Shown one piece after another: positions 49,837-59,184 of a stretch of DNA of 64,000 nt. The notes beneath the pieces were generated by a model. The model saw only the letters and a list, made by a program, of their open reading frames with translations, was not told the DNA's origin and ran no database searches. Each line of letters begins with the position of its first letter. The first letter of the stretch is position 1. The translations under genes were made by a program, and so were the position numbers. Source of the DNA: Komagataella phaffii GS115 (lineage: Eukaryota; Ascomycota; Pichiomycetes; Pichiales; Pichiaceae); the NCBI RefSeq assembly GCF_000027005.1, contig NC_012963.1, positions 620,001-684,000 of the forward strand. The letters run 5' to 3'.

Positions 49837-51249
49837 ATGAACAAAGGTCCGAAAGAATTGGAGGGCCGCAAGTATCCAGCAAGAGCCCATGCACTGACGG
49901 TCAAAAATCACTTTATCCAAAAGAAGGCTGACATTTCAAGTCGTTCTGCAATCTTTATTAGTGGCGAAGATCTCAAGTTGTATCCTTACTGTGACCAAAC
50001 AGCTCCTCTCAGACAGAATCGTTATTTCTTTTATCTGTCAGGTTGTAATATCCCTGGATCCCATGTCCTTTTTGACTTGGACGCCGAATTGTTAATTCTG
50101 GTGCTACCAGAAATTGATTGGGATGATGTCATGTGGAGTGGGATGCCTCTTTCGATTGAAGATGCCTACAAGACGTTTGATGTGGACAAGGTGGTATATC
50201 TTAAAGATTTGCAAGGCTTTTTGTCGTCGTTTGGAAAAATATATACAACTGACATCAATGATGAAAATTCTAAGTTTGGCAATCTACTAACAGAGAAAGA
50301 TCCTGACTTGTTCTGGGCTCTGGATGAATCCAGATTGATCAAAGACGACTATGAACTCACTCTAATGAGACATGCGTCAAAAATTTCTGACAATTCCCAT
50401 TACGCTGTCATGTCGGCTCTTCCAATTGAAACTGACGAAGGCCATATTCACGCTGAGTTTGTTTATCATTCGTTAAGACAGGGATCTAAATTTCAAAGTT
50501 ATGACCCGATTTGTTGCAGTGGACCAAACTGTAGTACCCTTCATTATGTTAAGAATGACGATTCTATGGAGAATAAACACACCGTTCTAATCGATGCTGG
50601 TGCAGAATGGAACAACTATGCTAGTGACGTTACAAGATGTTTTCCCATCAATGGAGATTGGACGAAAGAGCATCTTGAGATCTATAATGCTGTTTTGGAT
50701 ATGCAGGACCAAGTTATGAAGAAGATTAAGCCTGAAGCCCATTGGGATGAGCTACACCTTTTGGCACATCGTGTTCTCATTAAGCATTTTTTGAGCCTCG
50801 GCATATTTCATAACGGAACAGAGGATGAGATATTTGAGAGTGGAGTCTCAGTATCATTCTTTCCTCATGGGCTGGGTCACCTTTTAGGAATGGATACTCA
50901 TGATGTTGGTGGGCACCCCAACTATGATGATCCAAACCCTCTATTGAGATACCTAAGATTGAGAAGAGTGTTGAAAGAAAATATGGTAGTTACGAACGAA
51001 CCTGGAATCTACTTCTCTCCCTATCTTGTTGAATTGGGACTGAAGGATGATAATAAGGCAAAATATGTCAACAAGGATGTACTGGAAAAGTATTGGTATG
51101 TCGGAGGTGTGAGAATTGAAGACGATATTCTTGTTACGAAAGATGGGTATGAAAACTTCACCAAGATTACTAGCGACCCCGAAGAAATTTCCAAAATCGT
51201 TAAAAAGGGGTTGGAGAAGGGTAAAGACGGGTTCCATAATGTTGTATGA
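49837..51249 (+). CDS. M24B metallopeptidase (Xaa-Pro dipeptidase/aminopeptidase P type)
   Basis: Cleaves peptides next to proline. An aminopeptidase P N-domain covers about residues 15-150 (ISGEDLKLYPYCDQTAPLRQ, FFYLSGC). The pita-bread catalytic domain follows, with the five metal ligands in place: Asp and Asp in VLIDAGAEWNNYASDVTR, His in HGLGHLLGMDTHD, Glu in TNEPGIYF and Glu in VRIEDDIL. No mitochondrial leader is visible, which argues against Icp55 and for a cytosolic prolidase like yeast YFR006W. At 470 residues it has the family's usual size. It is convergent with PCM1, 28 bp apart. Confidence 0.88.
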   Translation: MNKGPKELEGRKYPARAHALTVKNHFIQKKADISSRSAIFISGEDLKLYPYCDQTAPLRQNRYFFYLSGCNIPGSHVLFDLDAELLILVLPEIDWDDVMWSGMPLSIEDAYKTFDVDKVVYLKDLQGFLSSFGKIYTTDINDENSKFGNLLTEKDPDLFWALDESRLIKDDYELTLMRHASKISDNSHYAVMSALPIETDEGHIHAEFVYHSLRQGSKFQSYDPICCSGPNCSTLHYVKNDDSMENKHTVLIDAGAEWNNYASDVTRCFPINGDWTKEHLEIYNAVLDMQDQVMKKIKPEAHWDELHLLAHRVLIKHFLSLGIFHNGTEDEIFESGVSVSFFPHGLGHLLGMDTHDVGGHPNYDDPNPLLRYLRLRRVLKENMVVTNEPGIYFSPYLVELGLKDDNKAKYVNKDVLEKYWYVGGVRIEDDILVTKDGYENFTKITSDPEEISKIVKKGLEKGKDGFHNVV

Positions 51250-51277
51250 AGGCAAGGTCAATCAATATATCTTCTAT

Positions 51278-52870
51278 TTAAACTTCTGCTACTAACTTAC
51301 CAACTCTGTCTACAAATTCTTGAATTTTATCTGAGTCTTTACACTCGGCGTAAACTCTGACTGCGTCTTCTGTTCCACTGGCTCTGACGAAAGATCTACC
51401 ACGTTCATATTGCAATACAATTTCGTCAATCCTACTTTGAAGCCCCTTGGGTTCAACCAGAGTTCTTTCCGCGTTTGTGGTCTTGAATATATTTCTATCA
51501 GGGACAAGAACCTTGATTAGTCTGTTGGGCAGATCTGTATAATCTTGATCCCAATCCAATGCTGATTTGTTAGTATATTTTAAGGCTACTAGAACAGCTA
51601 ATAAATCAGAAATTGCATCTCCAACAGCCTGATTGATAAGGTCAACTAATAGCAAAAGAGCTGATACAGCTTTCTTATCTTGCTCCCCTCTTGGGCGGTA
51701 CTTTTGTAAGGTTTCAATAAACAGTTGCGAAAAAACAACAGTTCCATGCCCATTGGCTTCAAAATAAATACCAGCATCGAAATCAACAGCTTTGTGGTGC
51801 AAATGTTTCACTCCTGTCGGAGTCACCTCTACAGGAACTTGGAGTGATTCTTTAATGAATTGCGAGGATGAACCATTGGCATAAGCTGTTTGTACTACTC
51901 CGATACTCAATTGTACATCTTGCAACTGGGACAGCAATGAGTTGACAAATTGAGTCAATAGTGTTGCAATCTTGTCACCATCCAAAAGACGAAATTGGTT
52001 TTCTTGATTGATGTAATAAAAAACAATTCTGTCAGCGTCACCATCAAATGAACAATATGGCTTCAAGGGTGTTGGATTGTTAAGTCCATGTGGCAGTTTT
52101 TGATTCGTCTTGACAAAATCAGCACCACAGTCAACATTCAATAAATTGGGAATGTCGCAATTATCGTTTACCAATTTCAGAGACAAAATATCTTTCACAT
52201 ATGAAGACAGTTTTTCAATTTTGTTTGCTCCAATTCCATTTGCAGCATCAATAGTAACATCAATTACTTCCTCAGAGGAGCCACATAGTTCCCAAATACG
52301 CCTCAAAGTGGAACTCAGTTTCTCATAATATCCTTCCTCGGTTGGTTTACCGAAACTTGGATCATTGTAAGCTCTTACTAGATAGTGTAGTTGTGGGGTT
52401 GTTAATAATCCAAAATCAGATGGTCTACTAATCTCAATGGCATCAATGCCTTCAATCAAACTACTCAGAAGTGCAGGTCCACTTTCTCGGGAGTCCCTTC
52501 CAATAACCACATGAGCAGGAGCAGAGAGATCAATTGATTCAGATTTGACCAATTGTTTGATATTCTGCTCTAAAGATTCAGTAGAATTCGAATTGGCAAA
52601 CTTTGTAGCCCAAGATTCCCAACTTTGTTCCAACATTTCTCCCAAGGGATCAACAACCTTGACTCCATTGTCTTTAGGAGGATTATGAGAGGCGGTTATC
52701 ATAACCCCAATGGTTTTCCCAAGCTTTTTCGATCTAAGAGCGGCCAAGATACCCACCGTGTACATCACAGGATCCAACTTGGAACTATGCATACGAAAAC
52801 CTGCTGTGCCATAAGTGTAATTAACTTTAGAGTCCTTCAGGTGGTCCGAATGTGCTTCTAATTGGGGCAT
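51278..52870 (-). CDS. PCM1: Phosphoacetylglucosamine mutase
   Basis: Converts GlcNAc-6-phosphate to GlcNAc-1-phosphate on the route to UDP-GlcNAc, for chitin, N-glycans and GPI anchors. The ATG complementary to 52868-52870 gives MPQLEAHSDHLK. The N-terminal YGTAGFR, phosphoserine loop TASHNPPKDNGVK, metal loop FDGDADR, sugar loop FEANGHGT and phosphate loop RASGTEDAVRVYAE are all intact, in the order of the eukaryotic AGM1 class. Length 530 (yeast 557). It is divergent from LCL3, with 145 bp between starts. GPI12 elsewhere in the window uses a product of the same pathway. Confidence 0.96.
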   Translation of the reverse strand: MPQLEAHSDHLKDSKVNYTYGTAGFRMHSSKLDPVMYTVGILAALRSKKLGKTIGVMITASHNPPKDNGVKVVDPLGEMLEQSWESWATKFANSNSTESLEQNIKQLVKSESIDLSAPAHVVIGRDSRESGPALLSSLIEGIDAIEISRPSDFGLLTTPQLHYLVRAYNDPSFGKPTEEGYYEKLSSTLRRIWELCGSSEEVIDVTIDAANGIGANKIEKLSSYVKDILSLKLVNDNCDIPNLLNVDCGADFVKTNQKLPHGLNNPTPLKPYCSFDGDADRIVFYYINQENQFRLLDGDKIATLLTQFVNSLLSQLQDVQLSIGVVQTAYANGSSSQFIKESLQVPVEVTPTGVKHLHHKAVDFDAGIYFEANGHGTVVFSQLFIETLQKYRPRGEQDKKAVSALLLLVDLINQAVGDAISDLLAVLVALKYTNKSALDWDQDYTDLPNRLIKVLVPDRNIFKTTNAERTLVEPKGLQSRIDEIVLQYERGRSFVRASGTEDAVRVYAECKDSDKIQEFVDRVGKLVAEV

Positions 52871-53015
52871 TTTTGGGACCTTGATACAAAGGGAAGAGAA
52901 CAACAATTGGCGCTGATGAATAGCGACGGAAGATGTTGGGCTAGGCGGAGATCAAGATTTCGCTCTGAGAGTATCATGCTCCATCCAACCCCAAACAACT
53001 GGTTATTTCTGTGTC

Positions 53016-53702
53016 ATGGCACAGTCCAACCAACATGTGTCGATTTACAATCCAAAGGTGATAGTTTACTCTATAGGTCTTACAACTGCTATCCTGGCGT
53101 CAATGAGCATTTATAGGAGCCATTTTGTCCGCTTTTCCACCTCACTGGACGTTCCAAAGACCTTGTTCCGAACTAAACACCTACATGGCAAGGTTACCTC
53201 TGTCGGTGACGGAGATAACTTTCATTTCTATCACCTGCCAGGTGGGATCTTTGCAGGCTGGGGATGGATAAGGGAGACCCCAGAGATCAACAAGTTCAGA
53301 AAACTGAAAAATAAAACCATTCACGTTCGATTGTGTGGAGTCGATGCACCAGAGCGATCCCATTTTGGTAAGCCCTCCCAGCCCTACAGTGAAGAGGCTT
53401 TGCAATGGCTTAGGCAATTTATTCTGGGAAAGAAAGTCAAAGTAAAACCACTTAGCGTTGACCAATACAACAGAATTGTGGGAAGAGTGTTTATTTTTCG
53501 TTGGAACGGATGGAACGATGTCAGTGAAGAGATGCTACGAAATGGGGTTGCGATAGTGTATGAAAATAAATCATCTGCAGAATTTGATGGAATGAAAGAA
53601 AGGTATCTAAAAGTGGAGAACAAAGCTAAGAAGAAAAAGAAAGGACTGTGGGGAATCGAAAGGGGCCTAACCCCAGGAGAATACAAGAGGCTATACAAAT
53701 AG
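53016..53702 (+). CDS. LCL3: Membrane-anchored staphylococcal-nuclease-like protein Lcl3
   Basis: Putative calcium-dependent endonuclease of the SNase fold. An N-terminal hydrophobic segment (about residues 14-31, VIVYSIGLTTAILASMSIY) acts as anchor; the yeast protein is found in mitochondria-associated data. The nuclease fold shows SVGDGDNFHFYH, RLCGVDAPERSHFG and QYNRIVGRV, which carry the equivalents of the catalytic Arg-Glu-Arg. The fungal Lcl3 feature GIFAGWGWIRETP is present, as is the C-terminal KKKKKGLWG and GLTPGEYKRLYK. At 228 residues it is shorter than yeast (274). Family is certain; the biological role is poorly known. Confidence 0.92.
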   Translation: MAQSNQHVSIYNPKVIVYSIGLTTAILASMSIYRSHFVRFSTSLDVPKTLFRTKHLHGKVTSVGDGDNFHFYHLPGGIFAGWGWIRETPEINKFRKLKNKTIHVRLCGVDAPERSHFGKPSQPYSEEALQWLRQFILGKKVKVKPLSVDQYNRIVGRVFIFRWNGWNDVSEEMLRNGVAIVYENKSSAEFDGMKERYLKVENKAKKKKKGLWGIERGLTPGEYKRLYK

Positions 53703-53771
53703 TATGGTATTCCCACTATAATATATCTATTGATTTGTGGTCGGGTTGTTCATCCACCGATTCGAATTTTA

Positions 53772-55481
53772 CTAGCATCTGACATCAATTCCTCTTCTTT
53801 TTTCGGCTTCTCTCAATTCAAACATCACTTGAGCTGCCACGAACAGGCAGACACAGCTAGAAACTAGGAATTTAAGGCCATCCGAAGAAGTGAAGATCTC
53901 AGTGATCAATAGTTTCATTCCATCACCCCCCAAGACAAATCCGTATAAATTGGCAAACATCATCATCCAAATGTTGATAATAGCTCCCACCGCACAGACA
54001 TGACGGAACCACCAACATTCACTGTAAGGTTTAAACATATTTGTCAACGTAATTTCTGGTAATAAAAACAATACAATTATCCATCCCCACATGAGCAATT
54101 TCAGTTCAATATCATGCCAGATTGCAACAAAACTGAAAACTGCCAACGATGTCAATATCCTGTAACGAGACCCCCCTAAAGGAACATAGATGTACTTGAT
54201 GGTCCATCTATTGAAGGATCTATGCCAAGCTCTCCAAAAGGCCATAGCGGAGTAATTATTGTCCATACACCTGATCATGTTTTCCGGTGGGTCGATTCCA
54301 TCGACAAGTGACCAAAATCGGAACATCCTCCAAGGAATCAAAAGTTTCAGCCATACTATGTTCAAATTGAAAAGTCCGATCATTGAAATTTGAAATGGCG
54401 TGTTTCCTTGCCATGCCTTCGTTTTAGAAACAGCCACAACGTACATAAAATGCAGTAAAAATTCCATCACCAAAATGCAAAATAGTAGTCGCAATCCATA
54501 AATTGCAGTCTTCTTAAAGTTTATAGTGGGTAACGGGTTGAAAGACTGATAAAAATAATCATTGAATGTGATAACAGGCCCTGCAATGTACAAAGGAGTG
54601 TAGGTTATGTATGAGATGTAGTTGAACACGTTGTACTCGTTCAATGGCAAGGAATTGTTCATTCTTTCCTTATCTGATAATATAGGAGTAGTGGAGGGGT
54701 TCTGTTTCTCCAAAATGTTGTGAGTTTCTGTTCCGCTATCATTATCATCTTTCTTCGGCTTGAAAGCAGCTGCCTCGGCCTTGGCATTGAGATAATCCAA
54801 GTTAAAACTTAACATTCTTAACAAGGTGAAGTTATAGAAAACATCCCAACGAGCAATAATTCCATGAAATTGATCCATGAATGATAAGCTGGGCAACAAA
54901 GAGCCAAATTGCACTGTCCTATAATTGTCATTGATAAATAAAGTAGATACTGCCCATATCCAACAGGCCAAAGTAGCATACTTGGGATTGGGGATAAGTC
55001 TTGCCAATAAATAAGTGACGAACACATGAAAATGAATTCTCAAACAATTATAACCATGTGCGCCAAAAAGAAACACGATTCCAAACACAAAGTCAAATGT
55101 TGTCCTTTGAATCGTAAAACCTAAACCCACCAACTTCCTGAGTCCTGAATGTAAAACTATCAGGCCCACCAACATGGGTAAGTTATCTCTGAAGAACCGG
55201 TACTGGCTATCAGAATTGTCAACCTTTCTACCGAACATCCAACCTTGACTCAGCAAATGCTGGAAACGATTATAGTTTGGGTTTGTTTCATTGCTTGCAT
55301 CCATACAAGTTTTGTACATCAACGGGACAATGAACAGGAACACCAGCAAGTAGATCCTAAACTCCCAAGTATTCCATCTTGAGATATGAGATTTGGAAAT
55401 GACTTGTTGTTTCCTCTTTGAATCTGGAAGCAGTCTGTCATCCAGAACCTGGAGGGAGAAGAATTCCAGAATTGGATGCAT
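53772..55481 (-). CDS. GUP1: MBOAT O-acyltransferase Gup1 (GPI-anchor remodelling)
   Basis: ER multi-pass acyltransferase that adds a long fatty acid to lyso-GPI anchors. At 569 residues it equals yeast Gup1 (560). About ten hydrophobic segments are visible, starting at 42-58 ([13 protein letters not shown]). The MBOAT active-site region has the conserved sequence [24 protein letters not shown] and the catalytic His in [14 protein letters not shown]. The N-terminal [16 protein letters not shown] is typical of the Gup subfamily. Gup2 is the alternative paralogue. The gene is convergent with LCL3. Confidence 0.95.
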   Translation of the reverse strand: MHPILEFFSLQVLDDRLLPDSKRKQQVISKSHISRWNTWEFRIYLLVFLFIVPLMYKTCMDASNETNPNYNRFQHLLSQGWMFGRKVDNSDSQYRFFRDNLPMLVGLIVLHSGLRKLVGLGFTIQRTTFDFVFGIVFLFGAHGYNCLRIHFHVFVTYLLARLIPNPKYATLACWIWAVSTLFINDNYRTVQFGSLLPSLSFMDQFHGIIARWDVFYNFTLLRMLSFNLDYLNAKAEAAAFKPKKDDNDSGTETHNILEKQNPSTTPILSDKERMNNSLPLNEYNVFNYISYITYTPLYIAGPVITFNDYFYQSFNPLPTINFKKTAIYGLRLLFCILVMEFLLHFMYVVAVSKTKAWQGNTPFQISMIGLFNLNIVWLKLLIPWRMFRFWSLVDGIDPPENMIRCMDNNYSAMAFWRAWHRSFNRWTIKYIYVPLGGSRYRILTSLAVFSFVAIWHDIELKLLMWGWIIVLFLLPEITLTNMFKPYSECWWFRHVCAVGAIINIWMMMFANLYGFVLGGDGMKLLITEIFTSSDGLKFLVSSCVCLFVAAQVMFELREAEKRRGIDVRC

Positions 55482-55817
55482 TTGAGAGGAAAGGAACGAT
55501 TGGCAAAAGATAAAAGAGGAGTAGGCTGTGGTATCTGATTTGTGAAGACTGGGGAAGATCTGACTATCGCGAAGAAATATTCAAGGTTGGATGGAGATAC
55601 CTAGTAATGAACTACTCGTTGACCATAATTCGGAGGTCGATACTAATAGTTGTAGAATTATTGGGAAACCTTTTTAACGGGATAAGTGACAGCTGGCCGT
55701 GAGACGATTCCACGGTCAACTTAATAGCTACCTCGGTCCTTGACTTTATAGAGCCTTACATAATCCTCAATATCAGTTCGCTTATTTATTAGCTTTTCTT
55801 CTTCTCTCAATACCAGT
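55482..55817 (+). other. Divergent promoter GUP1 / unknown gene (336 bp)
   Basis: Shared upstream region. A TATA-like tttataga lies near 55746. No RNA gene or repeat was seen. Confidence 0.5.
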
Positions 55818-56507
55818 ATGGACCGACGACCAAACCCTCCTGGCTGGGTTCCTCCAAAGGCTCCATACAATCCATACGATCCGAATGATATCAGACCCCC
55901 AGAAGGTTATCCAAGTGAGTTTTTGCCCCCAGGAAAGCAAAAATCCTTTTCTGACATCCCGAAAGATGCAACTGAATATGAGCAAATACGGCACTCGATG
56001 AATCAACTTAAATATACACCCAGGCCTCCAAGTGAGCTATATCCAGGGCAGAATAAAGTGCTCAAGCGTATAAACACAAAGGCAAGGTTCCAAAATGGAT
56101 TGAAAATTACCTCTAGACTATTAATGTTTGGAGTGACTGTGTACGGAGTCTTCTTTTATCGATGGAACGAAGGCTACGACAATGTGTTTAGTCCTTTCTA
56201 TCGATTCAGACTAAAATGCAAAAAGTTCATCTCTGGAGAATTATCTGACAAGGAAGAGTTCGATCTAAGTGGAAATTCTAAACCCCTTCCTTTCAAGGTT
56301 ATTCGGGAAGAAACTGTGCCAGCAGATATCGCAACCGTTGAATCTGCTGCAGGTTTGCAAAGACCGACTCAAAAGCACCTAATGGAGGTAGAGAGAATAT
56401 TGCAAGAAAGAGAGGAGAAGATGCTCAGAGCCGTGGACATTGCAGAAGAGACCTTGAAGAAACAAGGCAGTACTAAAGAGACCAAACCGTTTTGGAAAAT
56501 TTGGTAG
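55818..56507 (+). CDS. Unrecognised single-pass membrane protein
   Basis: I do not recognise this 229-residue protein. The first about 75 residues are rich in Pro and Tyr (PPGWVPPKAPYNPYDP). A basic stretch (KVLKRINTKAR) leads into one membrane segment at about 98-114 (TSRLLMFGVTVYGVFFY). After it comes RWNEGYDNVFSPFYRFRLK, which looks conserved in style, then a charged tail with a predicted coiled coil at about 185-212 and the end PFWKIW. No signal peptide is present. The pattern of basic residues before and a coiled coil after one span recalls small inner mitochondrial membrane assembly factors, but this is only a suggestion. It is divergent from GUP1. Confidence 0.75.
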   Translation: MDRRPNPPGWVPPKAPYNPYDPNDIRPPEGYPSEFLPPGKQKSFSDIPKDATEYEQIRHSMNQLKYTPRPPSELYPGQNKVLKRINTKARFQNGLKITSRLLMFGVTVYGVFFYRWNEGYDNVFSPFYRFRLKCKKFISGELSDKEEFDLSGNSKPLPFKVIREETVPADIATVESAAGLQRPTQKHLMEVERILQEREEKMLRAVDIAEETLKKQGSTKETKPFWKIW

Positions 56508-56693
56508 GAGATAGAGTAGAAGTGCAAGATGGCGTGTGTACTACTGTAAATAGCATTTCATAGCATCATTCCTGTTTATAACGGTTTTTAGTGGAGGTAC
56601 TTTTTCTAATCTAGGATGTTGGATGTACGTAATTTCCCAATCTGAATCTGTGGTCTCAGCCGTTTTTTTCTGCCTACAGTTCAGCGTAAACAC

Positions 56694-58022
56694 ATGATAA
56701 TACAACAAATGACTAAAGCCTTCATTGGCATATTCAGGGCTATAGTTTACCTTTGGCGGCTATTATTCCCTCCATTTATACAAAACAGTTCTCAAGATGC
56801 TAGAATTGCCGACGCTAGAGACATTAAAGATATTGTGCAATTCCACGGTTATCAATGTAAGGAGTATGTCGTTACAACTAGAGACGGATATCTGCTGACG
56901 GTACACAGGATATATAAGGATAAGATTCATGATAATCCTGTCGTCTACTTACAGCACGGTCTCTTGACGAACAGTGAACTTTTTGTGCTTAACGACTCCC
57001 CTGATAAGATTATCCCCTTCAGATTGGTAGATAACGGATATGACGTATGGCTGGGAAATAATAGAGGTAACAAATACTCCAGAAACCACACATCAATATC
57101 TACTAAATCAAAACGATTTTGGAACTTTTCGTTGAATGAGTATGCCATTTACAACATACCAGATTCCATCCGTACCATTCTACACATTACCAATAAACAC
57201 AAAATACTGGCCTATATTGGGTTCAGTCAGGGAACTGCTCAAGGACTAGCCAGTCTGTCTTTGAATCCATATTTGAACGACAAAATTCAGTTAATGATAG
57301 GTCTTTCACCTGCATTCATTCCACCTAATTTGAGGCACCCAGTTGCCTCGTTTGCAGTGAATGCGTACCACTATCTTCCACTGGTTCTTGGAAATAGGGC
57401 TATAATGCCCTCAGTTCATTTTTGGAAATGGGCAATGGGACAGGAATACTATCAGCGTGTTGTTGATCTCTCATTGATTTATTTGTTCAATTGGCAAGGC
57501 GATAACATCTCATCACAGCAGAAGCAAATCGGATATCCCCATCTCTTTTCCAATAGTTCAGTTAAATCGATTCTGCATTGGTTCCAGATAATCAAAAATC
57601 AACGTTTTGAAATGTTTGACGAGAAGGACCACGATAGCTCCCCTCTCAATGTTATCTTTGGTCTCAAGGGGCATTTGCCAACTCCTTTTCCAACTAATAA
57701 TATTTCTACTAAGCTTCTATTGATGTACGGTACCAATGACACTCTAATGAACATACCTACGATGCTACCATATCTGCCTCATGAAAATGTCCTGGATATC
57801 GTCCCAGTGCAAGATTATGAACACATGGATCTACTATGGGGTAAGAATGTTGATAAACTAGTTATCCCAACCATTCTTAAGACATTAGCTGAACAAGTGC
57901 CACTCGCAGAACAGGTGGAGACTGTAGAAAAGCGATTTTCAAAGTTGTTAGCCCCATACATGAAACAGCCTGTCTTTGAAATAGAAGGACCTCAAAGATA
58001 TGCAACGATACAGATAAGCTAG
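56694..58022 (+). CDS. Alpha/beta-hydrolase lipase, steryl ester hydrolase family (TGL1/YEH type)
   Basis: Probable steryl ester or triacylglycerol lipase of lipid droplets or membranes. An N-terminal hydrophobic hairpin (about residues 8-28) could anchor it. The AB-hydrolase lipase N-domain shows IVQFHGYQCKEYVVTTRDGYLL and YLQHGLLTNSELFV. The nucleophile motif is GFSQG. The acid is probably Asp in GTNDTLMN and the base His in DYEHMDLLW. At 442 residues it is shorter than yeast Tgl1, Yeh1 and Yeh2 (538-573), mainly at the C-terminus. I cannot separate the three by eye. Convergent with the next gene, only 7 bp apart. Confidence 0.88.
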   Translation: MIIQQMTKAFIGIFRAIVYLWRLLFPPFIQNSSQDARIADARDIKDIVQFHGYQCKEYVVTTRDGYLLTVHRIYKDKIHDNPVVYLQHGLLTNSELFVLNDSPDKIIPFRLVDNGYDVWLGNNRGNKYSRNHTSISTKSKRFWNFSLNEYAIYNIPDSIRTILHITNKHKILAYIGFSQGTAQGLASLSLNPYLNDKIQLMIGLSPAFIPPNLRHPVASFAVNAYHYLPLVLGNRAIMPSVHFWKWAMGQEYYQRVVDLSLIYLFNWQGDNISSQQKQIGYPHLFSNSSVKSILHWFQIIKNQRFEMFDEKDHDSSPLNVIFGLKGHLPTPFPTNNISTKLLLMYGTNDTLMNIPTMLPYLPHENVLDIVPVQDYEHMDLLWGKNVDKLVIPTILKTLAEQVPLAEQVETVEKRFSKLLAPYMKQPVFEIEGPQRYATIQIS

Positions 58023-58029
58023 TGACAGA

Positions 58030-59184
58030 TTATAATAGAAGTTCTGTAACTACTGGACGGTGATCTGACAATGGGTACTCGTTGTCATAGAATATCTCAT
58101 CGACTTTGTACTTTAAAGCCTTCCATCCATGATTGGTCTTGCCATCTTCTTCCCATGTTGCTCCAAACTGGAAATCAATACGGGAAAACTTGGAAGTGTC
58201 GCCAATTTTGCTGAACCCAGTAAAAGTGGATAAGTGACCAAAACGAAATTGAGGAGGGGTCTCTTCCATTAAATCTCTAAAGTTGAATTTGCTCAGGTTG
58301 GCACTTCGAAATCTCTCTGCAAATTCTGAAGAAATCTCATCAGTCTCTAGGGGCTGGTTTCCTGTAATGATTCTATAACCTCCAGAATTTTCATTGAAAC
58401 TATGAGAATTCAAATCACCACACAGTATTATACTTGGATTTTCAACACCATATTCATTTTTTAAACGTTCGAACTCATAGCTTGCTCTATATTTGATCAG
58501 AGAGGAAGCCAACCGTCTTTGATTTTCACTCTGTTCGTCGTAGTGTGTATTCATGATAATAAAGGGGTTTTTTGATTCTTCTCCTTTAAACTTAAATAGT
58601 CCAATTGTTACAGTTCTCAAGGAACCGGCTCCAGGATACCTAGAAGGCTCAAACGGAGTTTTTGAAAGCCAGAAATTATCCCATTCTATCAGCTCAAATC
58701 TTTCTGTATCATAGAAGATAGCCTCAAACTCACCGCCTAATTTTCCATCGTCTCTCCCAAGACCAATCCAGTCCCAGGAGGAGGAATCAAAAAGGTTCAA
58801 AAGTTCATTGAGATCTTGAACTTGTCTATACAATGCTTCCTGGACTGCAAAGATACCTGCTCCATTGAAGACCACGTGGTTGGCAATGCTTATCCTTCTC
58901 TTTGACCATGGAACTTCACCAGAAGTCTCGTAATAAGAGATTTTGTTATCTTGAGGAACTTTTCGTTCCATTCTACTAATTGTGTCTTGAACACTTTCGC
59001 CATTGGGTTGCGAATCGAATCGAAGATTCCAGGTTTGAAGTCTGATCAGGCTCTTAGAGGGAGCTTGAACTTCCGGCATTTCTCTATTGAACGGCTTGAA
59101 ATTTGGAAACCAGATGAAAAATAAAAGGAATGGAAGAAGAATGAGAAAAGGATAATTAATCTTTGGTTTAGCTAAATTCTTCAT
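58030..59184 (-). CDS. Membrane-anchored endonuclease/exonuclease/phosphatase-fold hydrolase
   Basis: A 384-residue protein of the EEP superfamily. Residues 10-26 (YPFLILLPFLLFFIWFP) form a signal anchor, so the catalytic domain probably faces the lumen or cell surface. EEP motifs occur in order: LQTWNLRFD, FAVQEAL (metal-binding Glu), MNTHYDEQSENQR, LCGDLNSH and SDHRPVVTELL (catalytic His). The family includes DNases, sphingomyelinases and phosphoinositide phosphatases, so the substrate cannot be told from sequence. It is closest in style to bacterial and fungal EEP proteins with DDGKxGGEFxAIFY motifs. I know of no S. cerevisiae counterpart with this layout. Confidence 0.85.
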   Translation of the reverse strand: MKNLAKPKINYPFLILLPFLLFFIWFPNFKPFNREMPEVQAPSKSLIRLQTWNLRFDSQPNGESVQDTISRMERKVPQDNKISYYETSGEVPWSKRRISIANHVVFNGAGIFAVQEALYRQVQDLNELLNLFDSSSWDWIGLGRDDGKLGGEFEAIFYDTERFELIEWDNFWLSKTPFEPSRYPGAGSLRTVTIGLFKFKGEESKNPFIIMNTHYDEQSENQRRLASSLIKYRASYEFERLKNEYGVENPSIILCGDLNSHSFNENSGGYRIITGNQPLETDEISSEFAERFRSANLSKFNFRDLMEETPPQFRFGHLSTFTGFSKIGDTSKFSRIDFQFGATWEEDGKTNHGWKALKYKVDEIFYDNEYPLSDHRPVVTELLL

